From NCBI GenBank assembly GCA_023411035.1, contig JAEYPE010000034.1, positions 5,539 to 69,538 of the forward strand: a stretch of 64,000 bases of DNA, in the 5' to 3' direction. The number at the start of each line of letters is the position of its first letter. The stretch's first letter is position 1. The stretch is from Pseudomonadota bacterium. Its GTDB lineage: Bacteria; Pseudomonadota; Alphaproteobacteria; Azospirillales; Azospirillaceae. A model generated the notes under the pieces. The model searched no databases. It was given only the letters and a program-made list of their open reading frames with translations, and was not told the DNA's origin. Both the position numbers and the translations under genes were made by a program. Below are positions 51,748 through 59,546 of this stretch, one piece after another.

Positions 51748-52452
51748 TTAATCGAAGCTCGCCAGCAGGCGGTCGATCTCGTCCTGGTCCATGGCGGCGC
51801 TGGTCATCTGCGGCCCGTGCAGCAACCCGGCCTCCGGATCGTCCGCCGCGCGGTCGGTAGCGAAGTTGGGCGCCGGATCGGTGTGGACTTCGGCGGTGGC
51901 GGGCCGGGTGTGGTTCTGCCGCACCTCGTCGCCGAAGGCCGCGACGATCATGTCCACCTTCGATTCGATGTGCTTCAGCGTGCGCACCACCTTGGAGATG
52001 CGCTGGCCGGTGATGTCCTGGAAATTGCAGGCCTCGAAAATCTTGGTCACCTGCTCGGTCAGCTTCGCCGAATTCTCCGGGTCGATCTGGCCTGAGATGC
52101 TGGTGATGACGTCGCAGGCGTCGAAGATGGCGAAGGTGGCCTGCTCCGTGGCGCCGACGACGGCGTCCAACTCATCCGTGGCGTTGGGAATGTGCTGATC
52201 GCGGATTTCCGCGGGCTGGAGGGCCGCCAGTTCCTGCTTGGCGCCTTCGATGAAGCGGGCGAGGTCCACCACCTCCTTGTAGAGGCGCAGGTCGGTGGCG
52301 GAGATGTCGCCGTCCATGCTGCCGAGGATGGAGCGGACGATGTCCGTCACCTCGTCGCGGGTCAGCGGCTGGGCCGCTTCGGCATGGGCGGCGTCGAGCT
52401 GCTGGCGCAGAAGCTTCTGTTCGGCGAGCGAGGAGGATACGGGCGGGGCCAT
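51748..52452 (-). CDS. cheZ: CheY-phosphate phosphatase CheZ
   Basis: The 234-residue helical protein has the CheZ catalytic motif ACNFQDITGQRISKVV, with Asp146 and Gln150 in the positions that dephosphorylate CheY-P. The C-terminal tail ends MDQDEIDRLLASFD and should bind CheY; it resembles the N-terminal CheY-binding motif of FliM. The start is the ATG of MAPPVSSS. It is first in an operon with two MotB-like genes and the TPR gene, and a perfect CtrA-type site lies 171 bases upstream. Confidence 0.88.
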   Translation of the reverse strand: MAPPVSSSLAEQKLLRQQLDAAHAEAAQPLTRDEVTDIVRSILGSMDGDISATDLRLYKEVVDLARFIEGAKQELAALQPAEIRDQHIPNATDELDAVVGATEQATFAIFDACDVITSISGQIDPENSAKLTEQVTKIFEACNFQDITGQRISKVVRTLKHIESKVDMIVAAFGDEVRQNHTRPATAEVHTDPAPNFATDRAADDPEAGLLHGPQMTSAAMDQDEIDRLLASFD

Positions 52453-52622
52453 GTGCGTTCCGATGTGAGCGGTTCCGTGGTCTTGTCCGGCCTGCGTGCG
52501 ATCGGGTGCGTCGGCCGGCCCGGACGCAGACGCCCGACGCCGGAATGATCCAGCATCGCGCCCATGCACGACCGCCGCCGACTCGGAGCCTCGTCAGCCT
52601 CTCCAACCCTAATTTCGGTCGG

Positions 52623-52637
52623 TTAACACGCCGTTAA
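52623..52637 (-). promoter_or_regulatory. CtrA-type binding site before the cheZ operon
   Basis: TTAA-CACGCCG-TTAA is an exact TTAA-N7-TTAA match. The surrounding sequence is GC-rich, so a chance match is less likely. The site lies 171 bases before the cheZ ATG. Confidence 0.65.
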
Positions 52638-52775
52638 GCGGCTGAAACGTCGCAACGGAAAGACGGGAATGAACAGCGCAATCGGAAGGAAAGCGGTAAC
52701 CCTCACCAGCGCCGCCACTGTCAAACTTAGAAGAATGGTGCGGCAATTTGCTTCAAACCGATTCCGCGAAACGGA

Positions 52776-52804
52776 CAAAGGGCCGCCATCAAGGCGGCCC
52801 TTTG
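52776..52804. terminator. Terminator of the KGG-repeat gene
   Basis: CAAAGGGCCGCC (52776-52787) and GGCGGCCCTTTG (52793-52804) are perfect inverted repeats with a five-base loop, 45 bases past the stop of the minus-strand KGG gene. Confidence 0.8.
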
Positions 52805-52849
52805 TCTCCGTTGCACAACGCTCTTGTGCCAGCGGCACGGTCCTAACGG

Positions 52850-53188
52850 TTAACTCCCGCTGCCCCGCCCGCCGCCATGGCTGTGCTCGCCGCCCTTGCG
52901 GCCCGCTTCCGAGGCGCGTTCCGGATCGTTCTTGAAGTTGCCGCCGGATTGCTGACCACCCTTGTGGCCGGCTTCAGACGCACGCTCGGGGTCGTTCTTG
53001 AAGTTGCCGCCAGAATGCTGGCCACCCTTGTGGCCGGCTTCGGACGCGCGTTCCGGATCGTTCTTGAAGTTGCCGCCGGATACCTGGCCGCCCTTGTGGC
53101 CGGCTTCCGCCGCACGCTCGGGGTCCTTCTTGAAGTTACCGCCGGAATGCTGACCACCCGAGCTACGGCCCTGGTTCTGGTCGTTCAT
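52850..53188 (-). CDS. KGG-repeat stress protein (GsiB-like)
   Basis: The 112-residue hydrophilic protein is built of four 22-residue repeats of the form GGxxSGGNFKNDPERASEAGHK, the stress-induced KGG motif found in GsiB and related proteins, with a Gly/His-rich end. These proteins are likely disordered and accumulate in general stress. The ATG follows AAGGAGACGAG. A candidate EcfG-type promoter lies upstream at 53247. Confidence 0.9.
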   Translation of the reverse strand: MNDQNQGRSSGGQHSGGNFKKDPERAAEAGHKGGQVSGGNFKNDPERASEAGHKGGQHSGGNFKNDPERASEAGHKGGQQSGGNFKNDPERASEAGRKGGEHSHGGGRGSGS

Positions 53189-53246
53189 CTCGTCTCCTTC
53201 CTTCTTGCTGCTGGGCAAGCTTGCATTGCCCGAACACGCCGGAGCC

Positions 53247-53271
53247 AACATGAACCGGAGCCGTCCGTTCC
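53247..53271 (-). promoter_or_regulatory. Candidate EcfG (general stress) promoter of the KGG gene
   Basis: Read on the minus strand: GGAAC, 16 bases, TGTT. The EcfG consensus is GGAAC-N16/17-CGTT, so there is one mismatch. The -10 part is about 60 bases before the ATG. Confidence 0.4.
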
Positions 53272-53331
53272 GCGCCTATACCTTCCTGATAGTATGTATA
53301 CGTATATTTAGCGGCGACCCAACAGGCCGTT

Positions 53332-53357
53332 GGTATGACCATCCGCACGGTCATACC
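53332..53357. promoter_or_regulatory. 9-bp inverted repeat downstream of the MotE-like gene
   Basis: GGTATGACC and GGTCATACC are exact inverted repeats with eight bases between. There is no T run, so an operator or a Rho-dependent hairpin are both possible. Confidence 0.35.
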
Positions 53358-53391
53358 CGCGACCGCCCTCCAGCGCAACCAAAGGGCGTAT

Positions 53392-54372
53392 TCAGTTCTT
53401 CGGCGCCGCCGGCAGGCCCCGCCGCTCCATTAGCGCGGAGGTAAGTTCCTTGGCCTTCAGCGGGTCCATGGCGGCCAGGATCGGCGCCGTCTTGGTTTCC
53501 TTCATCCGCTCCACCACCCCCAGCAGGACGGGCATGTCCAGTTCCTCGAAGATGCGGGCGGCTTCCTTTGGCTTCATCGTCTCGTAGATCTTCACGAGGC
53601 TTTCGAGCTGTGCGGCCTGCTTCTCGTCACCCTGGCGCATCAGCTTCTGAATATCGGTGCGGACCTTGTCCAACTCCTGCACCTTCTGGTCGATGCGCTT
53701 CTCGGCGGCGGTCAGCAGGGCTTCGCGCTGCTCCAACTCCTTGGTACGGCGTTCGATCTCGGCGCGGCGGTCGGCGAAATGCTGGAGCAGTTCCTCGTTC
53801 TTCACGGGGCCGAGCGCGGCGTTGTCCGGAGGGGTCGGGTTGGGCGGCGCGCCGTTGCTCGCGCCGCCCTGGGCCGGGGCCGGTTCGGGCGAGGGCTTGG
53901 CGCCGTTGGCGGCAAGCTGCATGGGCGGGGCCGGAACGGCGCTCTGCCCCTGCGCCAGGGTGGCCGGGAATTCCGGCAGGCGGGCGTCGCGCGTGGTGAT
54001 CCGCCACAGGTCGCCGACGCGCACTCCCAGCATCAGCACCGCGACGAAGATGGTCAGGGGCAGGATGCGGAACCGCCACGCCTTCAGCTTCTCGCGCATC
54101 CGCTCCGACAACGGGCGGCGCGGAACCGCGGGCTTGCGCTTGGCCTTGGCCTTCACCTTGGCTTTCGGCTTCGGTTTGGCGGCGGTTTGGGCCGCGACTT
54201 GAGCGGACGGCTGGCCCGCGAACGGCTGGCCCGCGGCCTGCCCGCCCGGCTTGCCGGCCACGCTCTGACTGGTGCGGACGCCGGTCGGGGTGGCTCCCGC
54301 CGGACGGATCACGACCTTGGGCTCCCCGCCGGCAGCGGCGGACGCGCCTTTCGCGGTGGTGGTGTCGCTCAT
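53392..54372 (-). CDS. MotE-like flagellar motility protein
   Basis: The 326-residue protein has a Lys/Ala/Pro-rich cytoplasmic N-terminus (KPKPKAKVKAKAKRK), one TM helix (ILPLTIFVAVLMLGVRV), a Pro-rich linker, and a coiled coil (about 190-250: HFADRRAEIERRTKELEQREALL). A C-terminal MgtE-N-like domain follows (LVKIYETMKPKEAARIFEELDMPVLLGVVERMKETKTAPILAAMDP). This is the MotE plan; MotE is a periplasmic motor protein that chaperones MotC in rhizobia. Its ATG overlaps the end of the DUF6468 gene by four bases. Confidence 0.82.
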   Translation of the reverse strand: MSDTTTAKGASAAAGGEPKVVIRPAGATPTGVRTSQSVAGKPGGQAAGQPFAGQPSAQVAAQTAAKPKPKAKVKAKAKRKPAVPRRPLSERMREKLKAWRFRILPLTIFVAVLMLGVRVGDLWRITTRDARLPEFPATLAQGQSAVPAPPMQLAANGAKPSPEPAPAQGGASNGAPPNPTPPDNAALGPVKNEELLQHFADRRAEIERRTKELEQREALLTAAEKRIDQKVQELDKVRTDIQKLMRQGDEKQAAQLESLVKIYETMKPKEAARIFEELDMPVLLGVVERMKETKTAPILAAMDPLKAKELTSALMERRGLPAAPKN

Positions 54373-55055
54373 CCGACCCCCTTGCCGGCGTTCTCGATGG
54401 CTTGCAGAAGTTCACGTTCGGCGCGGGACAAGCTCTCGCCCTCGCGGACGATGGGATCGGGCACCGCCGCCGGACGGCGCGCCAATGGATCGGCCCGCAG
54501 CGGATCGGCCCGCAGCGCCTCGTTCCGGAAGGAGGCGGAGCGCAGCGGCGGCAGGTCGTCGTGCCCGTGAATGTCGTGATCGTCGTGGTCGCCATGCCCG
54601 TGAACGCCGTCATCGTCGTGATCATGGTCGTCGTGACCGTGGTCATCCTCGACGATCGGGCGCGGGGCGACGGTCGGGCGGGCCGACAGGCCGGGGCGCG
54701 CCGCCGGACGCGCGGCGGGGGCCTGTTTCGGACGCTCGCCGCCAACATTGCCCAGCCGGTTCGCCATGGCGTCTGCGGCCTCGATCATGAATTCCAGCTC
54801 GTCGCGCAGGGTCTGCGCCTTGGCGACCGTGCGCTGAAGGTCGTCGCCGGTGTCGTACGCCGTCTTCTTCAGGCTGCGCACGCCGGTTTCGGCGCGGGAC
54901 ATGGCCTCGTTCAGGCCGCGGACCAGTTCGGCCATCTCGCCGCGGCTTTCCCGCAGCTTGACGATCTGCTTGTTGAGAATGATCGCGTAGGCGATGGTCG
55001 CGGCCAGCAGCCCCACCATCACCAGATCGAGGACGAGCGTGAGGGTCGGGCTCAT
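54369..55055 (-). CDS. DUF6468 flagellar-operon protein with a His/Asp-rich segment
   Basis: The 228-residue protein has one N-terminal TM helix (LVMVGLLAATIAYAIILNKQIV), then a coiled coil (KLRESRGEMAELVRGLNEAMSRAETGVRSLKK...LEFMIEAADAMANRL), the DUF6468 region found next to fliM in Rhodospirillales. After a linker it has a 31-residue stretch made mostly of His and Asp (about 136-166), which could bind divalent metals. Its function is unknown. It overlaps fliM by four bases. Confidence 0.72.
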   Translation of the reverse strand: MSPTLTLVLDLVMVGLLAATIAYAIILNKQIVKLRESRGEMAELVRGLNEAMSRAETGVRSLKKTAYDTGDDLQRTVAKAQTLRDELEFMIEAADAMANRLGNVGGERPKQAPAARPAARPGLSARPTVAPRPIVEDDHGHDDHDHDDDGVHGHGDHDDHDIHGHDDLPPLRSASFRNEALRADPLRADPLARRPAAVPDPIVREGESLSRAERELLQAIENAGKGVG

Positions 55056-56134
55056 AGCCGCATGACCTCCTGCTTGGGCAGCTCCCGCTCGATCCGCACG
55101 GCGATGTGTCCGCCCTTGCGGCCCATGCGGCCCTGGAACATGGAAACGTCGCCGCAGCGCAGCTCGATGGCGCCGTCCGGCGTGGCGTTCAGAAGGATTC
55201 GCGTACCGACGCGCCAGTTCAGCACATCGTGCAGGGTCATCGTCACCTCGTCCAGCACCGCGGAGATGTCCACGTCGGTAACCAGCAGTTCGGAGGCGAG
55301 GTGGGTTTCCCAGATCGAGTCGCGGCCGAACTTCTCACCCATGAACATCTGGAGCAGAAGCTCGCGCACCGGTTCCAGGGTCGCGTAGGGGATCATCAGT
55401 TCCAGGCGCCCGCCGCGGTCCTCCATGTCGATTCGCAGCTTGACCAGCACCGCCGCGTTGGCCGGGCGCGCGATGGTGGCGAAGCGCGGATTCGTCTCCA
55501 GCCGGTCGAAGCGGAAGGTGACGGGCGACAGCGGGTCGAAGGCGGCGGACAGGTCGGACAGCACCACATGGACCATGCGTTCCACGAGGTTGCGCTCGAT
55601 GGTCGTGTAGGGGCGGCCCTCGATGCGCATCGCCGCCGTGCCGCGCCGCCCGCCCAGCAGCACGTCCACGATGGAGTAGATCAGCGCCGAGTCCACCACC
55701 ATCAGGCCGTAGTTGTCCCATTCCTCCGCCTTGAAGACGGACAGCATCGCGGGCAGCGGGATGGAGTTCAGATAGTCGCCGAAACGAACCGACGAGATCT
55801 GGTCGAGGCTGACCTCGACGTTGTCGGAGGTGAAGTTGCGAAGCGACGTGGACATCATGCGGACGAGGCGGTCGAAGACCACCTCCAGCATGGGCAGGCG
55901 TTCGTAGTTGACCAGCGCCGAGTTGACCAGCGCCATGATGCCGGAGTTGTCGCCATCCCCGGCACCGCCCTGGTCGAAGCCGAGCAGGCTGTCGATCTCG
56001 TCCTGGTTCAGGACGCGGGTCGAGCCGCCGCCGCCCATGTCCGCCATGTCGCCCATATCGCCGCTGTCTTCGGCGAGGGCGGCCCATTCGGCGGCAAGGC
56101 GTTCTTCTTCGCTCAGTTCCTCGGTGTTGCTCAT
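55052..56134 (-). CDS. fliM: Flagellar motor switch protein FliM
   Basis: The 360-residue C-ring protein binds CheY-P and changes rotation. The CheY-binding motif VLNQDEIDSLLGF is at residues 41-53 instead of the N-terminus, behind an acidic Met/Gly/Asp-rich extension. The middle domain includes EVVFDRLVRMMSTSLRNFTSDNVEVSL and DSALIYSIVDVLLGGRRG. The C-terminal SpoA domain ends VRIERELPKQEVMRL. No fliN follows, so that subunit must be encoded elsewhere. Confidence 0.96.
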   Translation of the reverse strand: MSNTEELSEEERLAAEWAALAEDSGDMGDMADMGGGGSTRVLNQDEIDSLLGFDQGGAGDGDNSGIMALVNSALVNYERLPMLEVVFDRLVRMMSTSLRNFTSDNVEVSLDQISSVRFGDYLNSIPLPAMLSVFKAEEWDNYGLMVVDSALIYSIVDVLLGGRRGTAAMRIEGRPYTTIERNLVERMVHVVLSDLSAAFDPLSPVTFRFDRLETNPRFATIARPANAAVLVKLRIDMEDRGGRLELMIPYATLEPVRELLLQMFMGEKFGRDSIWETHLASELLVTDVDISAVLDEVTMTLHDVLNWRVGTRILLNATPDGAIELRCGDVSMFQGRMGRKGGHIAVRIERELPKQEVMRL

Positions 56135-56152
56135 GGCCCGTTTCCGCCGCCC

Positions 56153-56674
56153 CTACTGGACCAGCATTTCCTTGAACAGCACGTCCTTGACCTTCACCGG
56201 GTGGGCGGACGCGGTGATCCGCATCAGCAGTTCCTGGCGCAGGCGGTACATGCCCGCCGACCCCTTCAGATCCTCCAGCCGCAATTCGCGCAGATAGACC
56301 TGGAAATTGTCGATGATGCGCGGCAGCACATGCTCGACGGCGGGGATGTCCTCTCCCTTCGAAAGCTGGATCGATATCTTGATCTTCAGGAAGGCCGGAC
56401 GCTTGCCGCTGCTGTTCAGGTTCACCAGCATGTCGGGCAGGTCGTAGAAGACCGGTGCGGCGTGCAGGTCGGGCTGCGCCGGTTCCGCCGGCGCTTCCGC
56501 ATGCTCCTCCTTCTTGCCGAGCAGCGAATCCAGCAGGCCGCTGAAATACACGCCCGCCCCGGCGCCGATCAGCAGCACCAGCGGAAGAATGACGTACAGA
56601 ACCAGCTTCTTGCCGCTGAATTTCTTGCGCGGCAGGCCATCGGTCGGAACGTCGTCTTCAGCATGCGCGGTCAT
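56153..56674 (-). CDS. fliL: Flagellar basal-body-associated protein FliL
   Basis: The 173-residue protein has one TM helix (LVLYVILPLVLLIGAGAGVYFSG) and a periplasmic domain with YDLPDMLVNLNSSGKRPAFLKIKISIQL and a C-terminal EMLVQ. FliL forms a ring around stator units. It heads the fliL-fliM-DUF6468-MotE run. Upstream, TTAAC with a poor second half (GAAA-N7-TTAAC at 56741-56756, minus strand) is a weak CtrA-like site. Confidence 0.93.
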   Translation of the reverse strand: MTAHAEDDVPTDGLPRKKFSGKKLVLYVILPLVLLIGAGAGVYFSGLLDSLLGKKEEHAEAPAEPAQPDLHAAPVFYDLPDMLVNLNSSGKRPAFLKIKISIQLSKGEDIPAVEHVLPRIIDNFQVYLRELRLEDLKGSAGMYRLRQELLMRITASAHPVKVKDVLFKEMLVQ

Positions 56675-57164
56675 GGAATCCTAAGCGCGAGCGGTGGCGG
56701 AGCGTGGCCTTGCCAGCCCAGCAACCCTATCTTTCGGATAGTTAACAAACTCTTTCAGGGCCGGTGACGGACCCGGAATCCGCCGGCAACCGCGGAGATC
56801 GGCACAGTTCTTGATTGGGGCTCCGATGGAGAACCGTGTCAGCCGAGGAGTCCACGCCCGAACCGCGCCCAAAAATCCCCTTTCCCCCGTTACCCGCCGC
56901 CCGCCTTGTCCGCCCGCCTTCGGCGGATGGGACACCCGTGACCCGCGCGCCTTCCTGCGCCGCGGGACGGGGACGCTTTTGCCCGGCGGCGGTCGGCAGC
57001 CCTTTCCGTCCCACCGGCAGTTCTTGCCCGGCAGGCGCTTCCCCGGCGGCGGGCGCCGCCTCCGTTCATGCCCTTGCGGGTTCTTCCGGCGTTGGCACGC
57101 GCCGTGCATAGCCCTGAGCGCCGGTCGGGACGCTCCCCCCGGCCCGAATGGAAAGAGGCCGCCG
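56675..57164. other. Divergent spacer between fliL and flgF
   Basis: 490 bases, GC-rich, without a convincing gene; open frames here are rich in Pro, Arg and Gly and match no family. It contains the weak CtrA-like site near fliL and the sigma54 promoter of flgF at 57093. Confidence 0.6.
57093..57108 (+). promoter_or_regulatory. Sigma54 promoter of the flgF operon
   Basis: TGGCACG-CGCC-GTGCA matches the -24/-12 consensus TGGCACR-N4-TTGCW at all but one base, with correct GG to GC spacing. The predicted start is about 45 bases before the flgF ATG. Confidence 0.75.
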
Positions 57165-57887
57165 ATGGAAAATCCGATCTACGTGTCCCTGTCGCGGCAG
57201 TTGACCCTGCGCCGCCAGTTGGACGTGATTTCGAACAACATCGCGAACATGAACACCACGGGCTTCAAGCAGCAGCGCATGCTGTTCACGGAGCTCCTGG
57301 AGCGTCCGGGCATGCACGAGCAGGTCAGCTTCGTGCAGGACCGCGCCGTGGTGCGCGACCTCACCGTTGGCGGGATGATGCAGACCGGCAACTCGCTGGA
57401 TCTGGCGCTGACCGGCCATGGCTACTTCACGGTCGATACGGCGAACGGCCCCCGCTACACCCGCTCCGGCAACTTCCACCTCAACGACCAGCGCCAGATC
57501 GTGGACGCCGGCGGCCTGCCGGTCCTGGGCGACAACGGCCAGCCTCTCGCCATCCCGGACGGCACGAAGGACATCATGGTGTCCGGCGACGGCACCGTCT
57601 CCAGCGAGCTGGGGCCGGTGGGCCGGCTGAACATCGTCACCTTCCAGAACGAGCAGCTGATGACCGAAGTCGGCGCCGGCCTGTACGTCAGCGACGAGGA
57701 GCCGCAGCCGGCCCCCGCCGACACGAAGGTGGCACAGGGAATGCTAGAGAATTCGAACGTGAAGCCGGTGGTGGAGATGACGACGCTGATCGAAATCCAG
57801 CGTCAGTACCAGTCCAACCAGAAGCTGATCGAATCCGAGCACGAGCGCATCCGCAGCACCATCCAGAAGCTGGGCCGCACGGCCTGA
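57165..57887 (+). CDS. flgF: Flagellar proximal rod protein FlgF
   Basis: The 240-residue rod protein has the N-terminal LTLRRQLDVISNNIANMNTTGFKQQR, the middle LDLALTGHGYFTVDTANGPRYTRSGNFHL, and the C-terminal EMTTLIEIQRQYQSNQKLIESEHER. It is first of flgF-flgG-flgA-flgH. The ATG follows GAAAGAGG at seven bases; a long in-frame upstream extension is rejected because it lacks family sequence and covers the sigma54 site. Confidence 0.95.
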   Translation: MENPIYVSLSRQLTLRRQLDVISNNIANMNTTGFKQQRMLFTELLERPGMHEQVSFVQDRAVVRDLTVGGMMQTGNSLDLALTGHGYFTVDTANGPRYTRSGNFHLNDQRQIVDAGGLPVLGDNGQPLAIPDGTKDIMVSGDGTVSSELGPVGRLNIVTFQNEQLMTEVGAGLYVSDEEPQPAPADTKVAQGMLENSNVKPVVEMTTLIEIQRQYQSNQKLIESEHERIRSTIQKLGRTA

Positions 57888-57913
57888 TCGACCGCGTAAA
57901 GGAGTAAGGAACC

Positions 57914-58699
57914 ATGCGCAGCCTCGCCATCGGCGCCACCGGCATGATCGCCCAGCAGTTGAACGTCGAGACCATCTCGAACAACATCGCCAACGCGACG
58001 ACGACCGGCTTCAAGAAGCAGCGGGCCGAGTTCCAGGACCTGCTGTACCAGAATTTCCGCCGCATCGGCTCCACCTCGTCGGATGCCGGGACCATCGTCC
58101 CGACCGGCGTGCAGATCGGCGCCGGCGTCCGGGTGGCCGCGGTCGCCCGCGTGCTGGAGCAGGGCAACCTGACCGTCACCGACAACAAGCTGGACGTCGC
58201 CATCAACGGCTCCGGCTATTTCCAGGTGCAGTTGCCCAGCGGCGACACGTCCTACACCCGCGCCGGCAATTTCAAGCTGTCGCCGGAGGGCATCATCGTC
58301 ACCGCCGACGGCTATCCGGTGCAGCCCGCCATCACCATCCCGGCGGAAGCCGTGGACGTCGCCATCAACGCCTCGGGCGAGGTGTTGGTGAAGCTGGACG
58401 GCCAGGTGGCGTCGCAGAACGTCGGCCAGATCCAGCTTTCGACCTTCGCCAACGCGGCGGGCCTGGAAGCCATCGGCGACAACCTGTTCCTGCAAACCGG
58501 CGCGTCGGGCGAGGCGGTCAACGGCAACCCGGGCGCTCCCGGCTTCGGCCGCGTGGTCCAGGGCGCGCTGGAAACCTCCAACGTCAACATCGTGCAGGAG
58601 ATCACCACCCTGATCTCCGCCCAGCGCGCCTACGAGATGAACTCCAAGGTCATCAAGACCACCGACGAGATGATGCAGCAGGCCTCGCAGCTCCGCTGA
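57914..58699 (+). CDS. flgG: Flagellar distal rod protein FlgG
   Basis: The 261-residue protein has LNVETISNNIANATTTGFKKQRAEFQDLLYQ, the FlgG-specific GSTSSDAGTIVPTGVQIGAGVRVA, and the C-terminal EITTLISAQRAYEMNSKVIKTTDEMMQ. AAAGGAGTAAGG precedes the ATG, 26 bases after flgF. Confidence 0.97.
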   Translation: MRSLAIGATGMIAQQLNVETISNNIANATTTGFKKQRAEFQDLLYQNFRRIGSTSSDAGTIVPTGVQIGAGVRVAAVARVLEQGNLTVTDNKLDVAINGSGYFQVQLPSGDTSYTRAGNFKLSPEGIIVTADGYPVQPAITIPAEAVDVAINASGEVLVKLDGQVASQNVGQIQLSTFANAAGLEAIGDNLFLQTGASGEAVNGNPGAPGFGRVVQGALETSNVNIVQEITTLISAQRAYEMNSKVIKTTDEMMQQASQLR

Positions 58700-58757
58700 T
58701 CCCGCGGCGCCGTAAAGCCCGTCTCAGCAAGGCCCATCTCAGCAAGGAAAGCCCGCC

Positions 58758-59534
58758 ATGCCCCGCCCCGCCCTCCGCATCCTCGGCACCGCCCTTCTCG
58801 CCGCCGCCGTCTTCGCCGGCCCGGCGGCCCTGGCCCAGCAGCCGGTGGACGGCACCCCGGACGGCGTGGTTTCGGCAACCCAGGCGGTGGTCTACGGCCC
58901 GGCCCATGTCGAGGCGGCGCTGTCCGACGCGCTGTCCCGCCACATCACCGTGGGCCGCTTGCAGATGGAGTTGGACAACCGCGCGACGGAACTGCGTGCC
59001 CCGGCGGGGGCCGGCAGCCTGACGGTGGAAAACCTCTATTTCAACCCGGTGCAGGGCCGCTTCGCCGCGGAGATGGTGGTCGCCGACACCCGCCCGGTCG
59101 TGCGCCTTCCGGTCTCTGGCCGCGCCTATGGCGTGATCCAGGTGCCGGTCCTGTCGCGGCGCATCGCGCCCGGCGACGTGATCGGCCCCGGCGACGTGGA
59201 TTGGCAGGACGTGCGCGCCGACCTGACCGGCAGCGACATCGCCGCCACCGACGCCCAGCTCATCGGACTGACGCCCCGGCGCGGCGTCCCCGTGAATCAG
59301 CCGGTGCGGCTGCGCGACCTCCAGTCGCCGCGGGTGGTGGACAAGGGCGCGCTGGTCACCATCACGCTGGCCACCGAGAACCTGACCCTGTCCGCCCAGG
59401 GCAAGGCCCTGCAGGACGGCGGCAAGGGCGACGTGATCCGCGTCGTCAACACCCAATCGAACCGCATCGTCGAAGCGACGGTCGCCGGCCCCAACATCGT
59501 CGCCGTGGCAAAGCCCGGCATCATCGCGAAGTAA
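58758..59534 (+). CDS. flgA: Flagellar P-ring assembly chaperone FlgA
   Basis: The 258-residue protein has a signal peptide (cleavage near ALAQQP) and a C-terminal SAF/FlgA domain: VPVLSRRIAPGDVIGPGDVDW, LIGLTPRRGVPVNQPVRLRDLQSP and GKALQDGGKGDVIRVVNTQSNRIVEATVAGPN. FlgA helps FlgI polymerise around the rod in the periplasm. It precedes flgH by 12 bases. Confidence 0.94.
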   Translation: MPRPALRILGTALLAAAVFAGPAALAQQPVDGTPDGVVSATQAVVYGPAHVEAALSDALSRHITVGRLQMELDNRATELRAPAGAGSLTVENLYFNPVQGRFAAEMVVADTRPVVRLPVSGRAYGVIQVPVLSRRIAPGDVIGPGDVDWQDVRADLTGSDIAATDAQLIGLTPRRGVPVNQPVRLRDLQSPRVVDKGALVTITLATENLTLSAQGKALQDGGKGDVIRVVNTQSNRIVEATVAGPNIVAVAKPGIIAK

Positions 59535-59546
59535 GGAGAAAGCTCC

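Larger units (their letters stand above)
52453..52849. other. Regulatory spacer upstream of cheZ
   Basis: No gene is seen. From left to right it holds the cheZ leader, the CtrA-type site at 52623 and the terminator of the KGG-repeat gene at 52776. Confidence 0.6.

Noticed and set aside
56741..56756. CtrA site upstream of fliL
   Set aside because: Only one half (TTAAC) fits; the other half has two mismatches.
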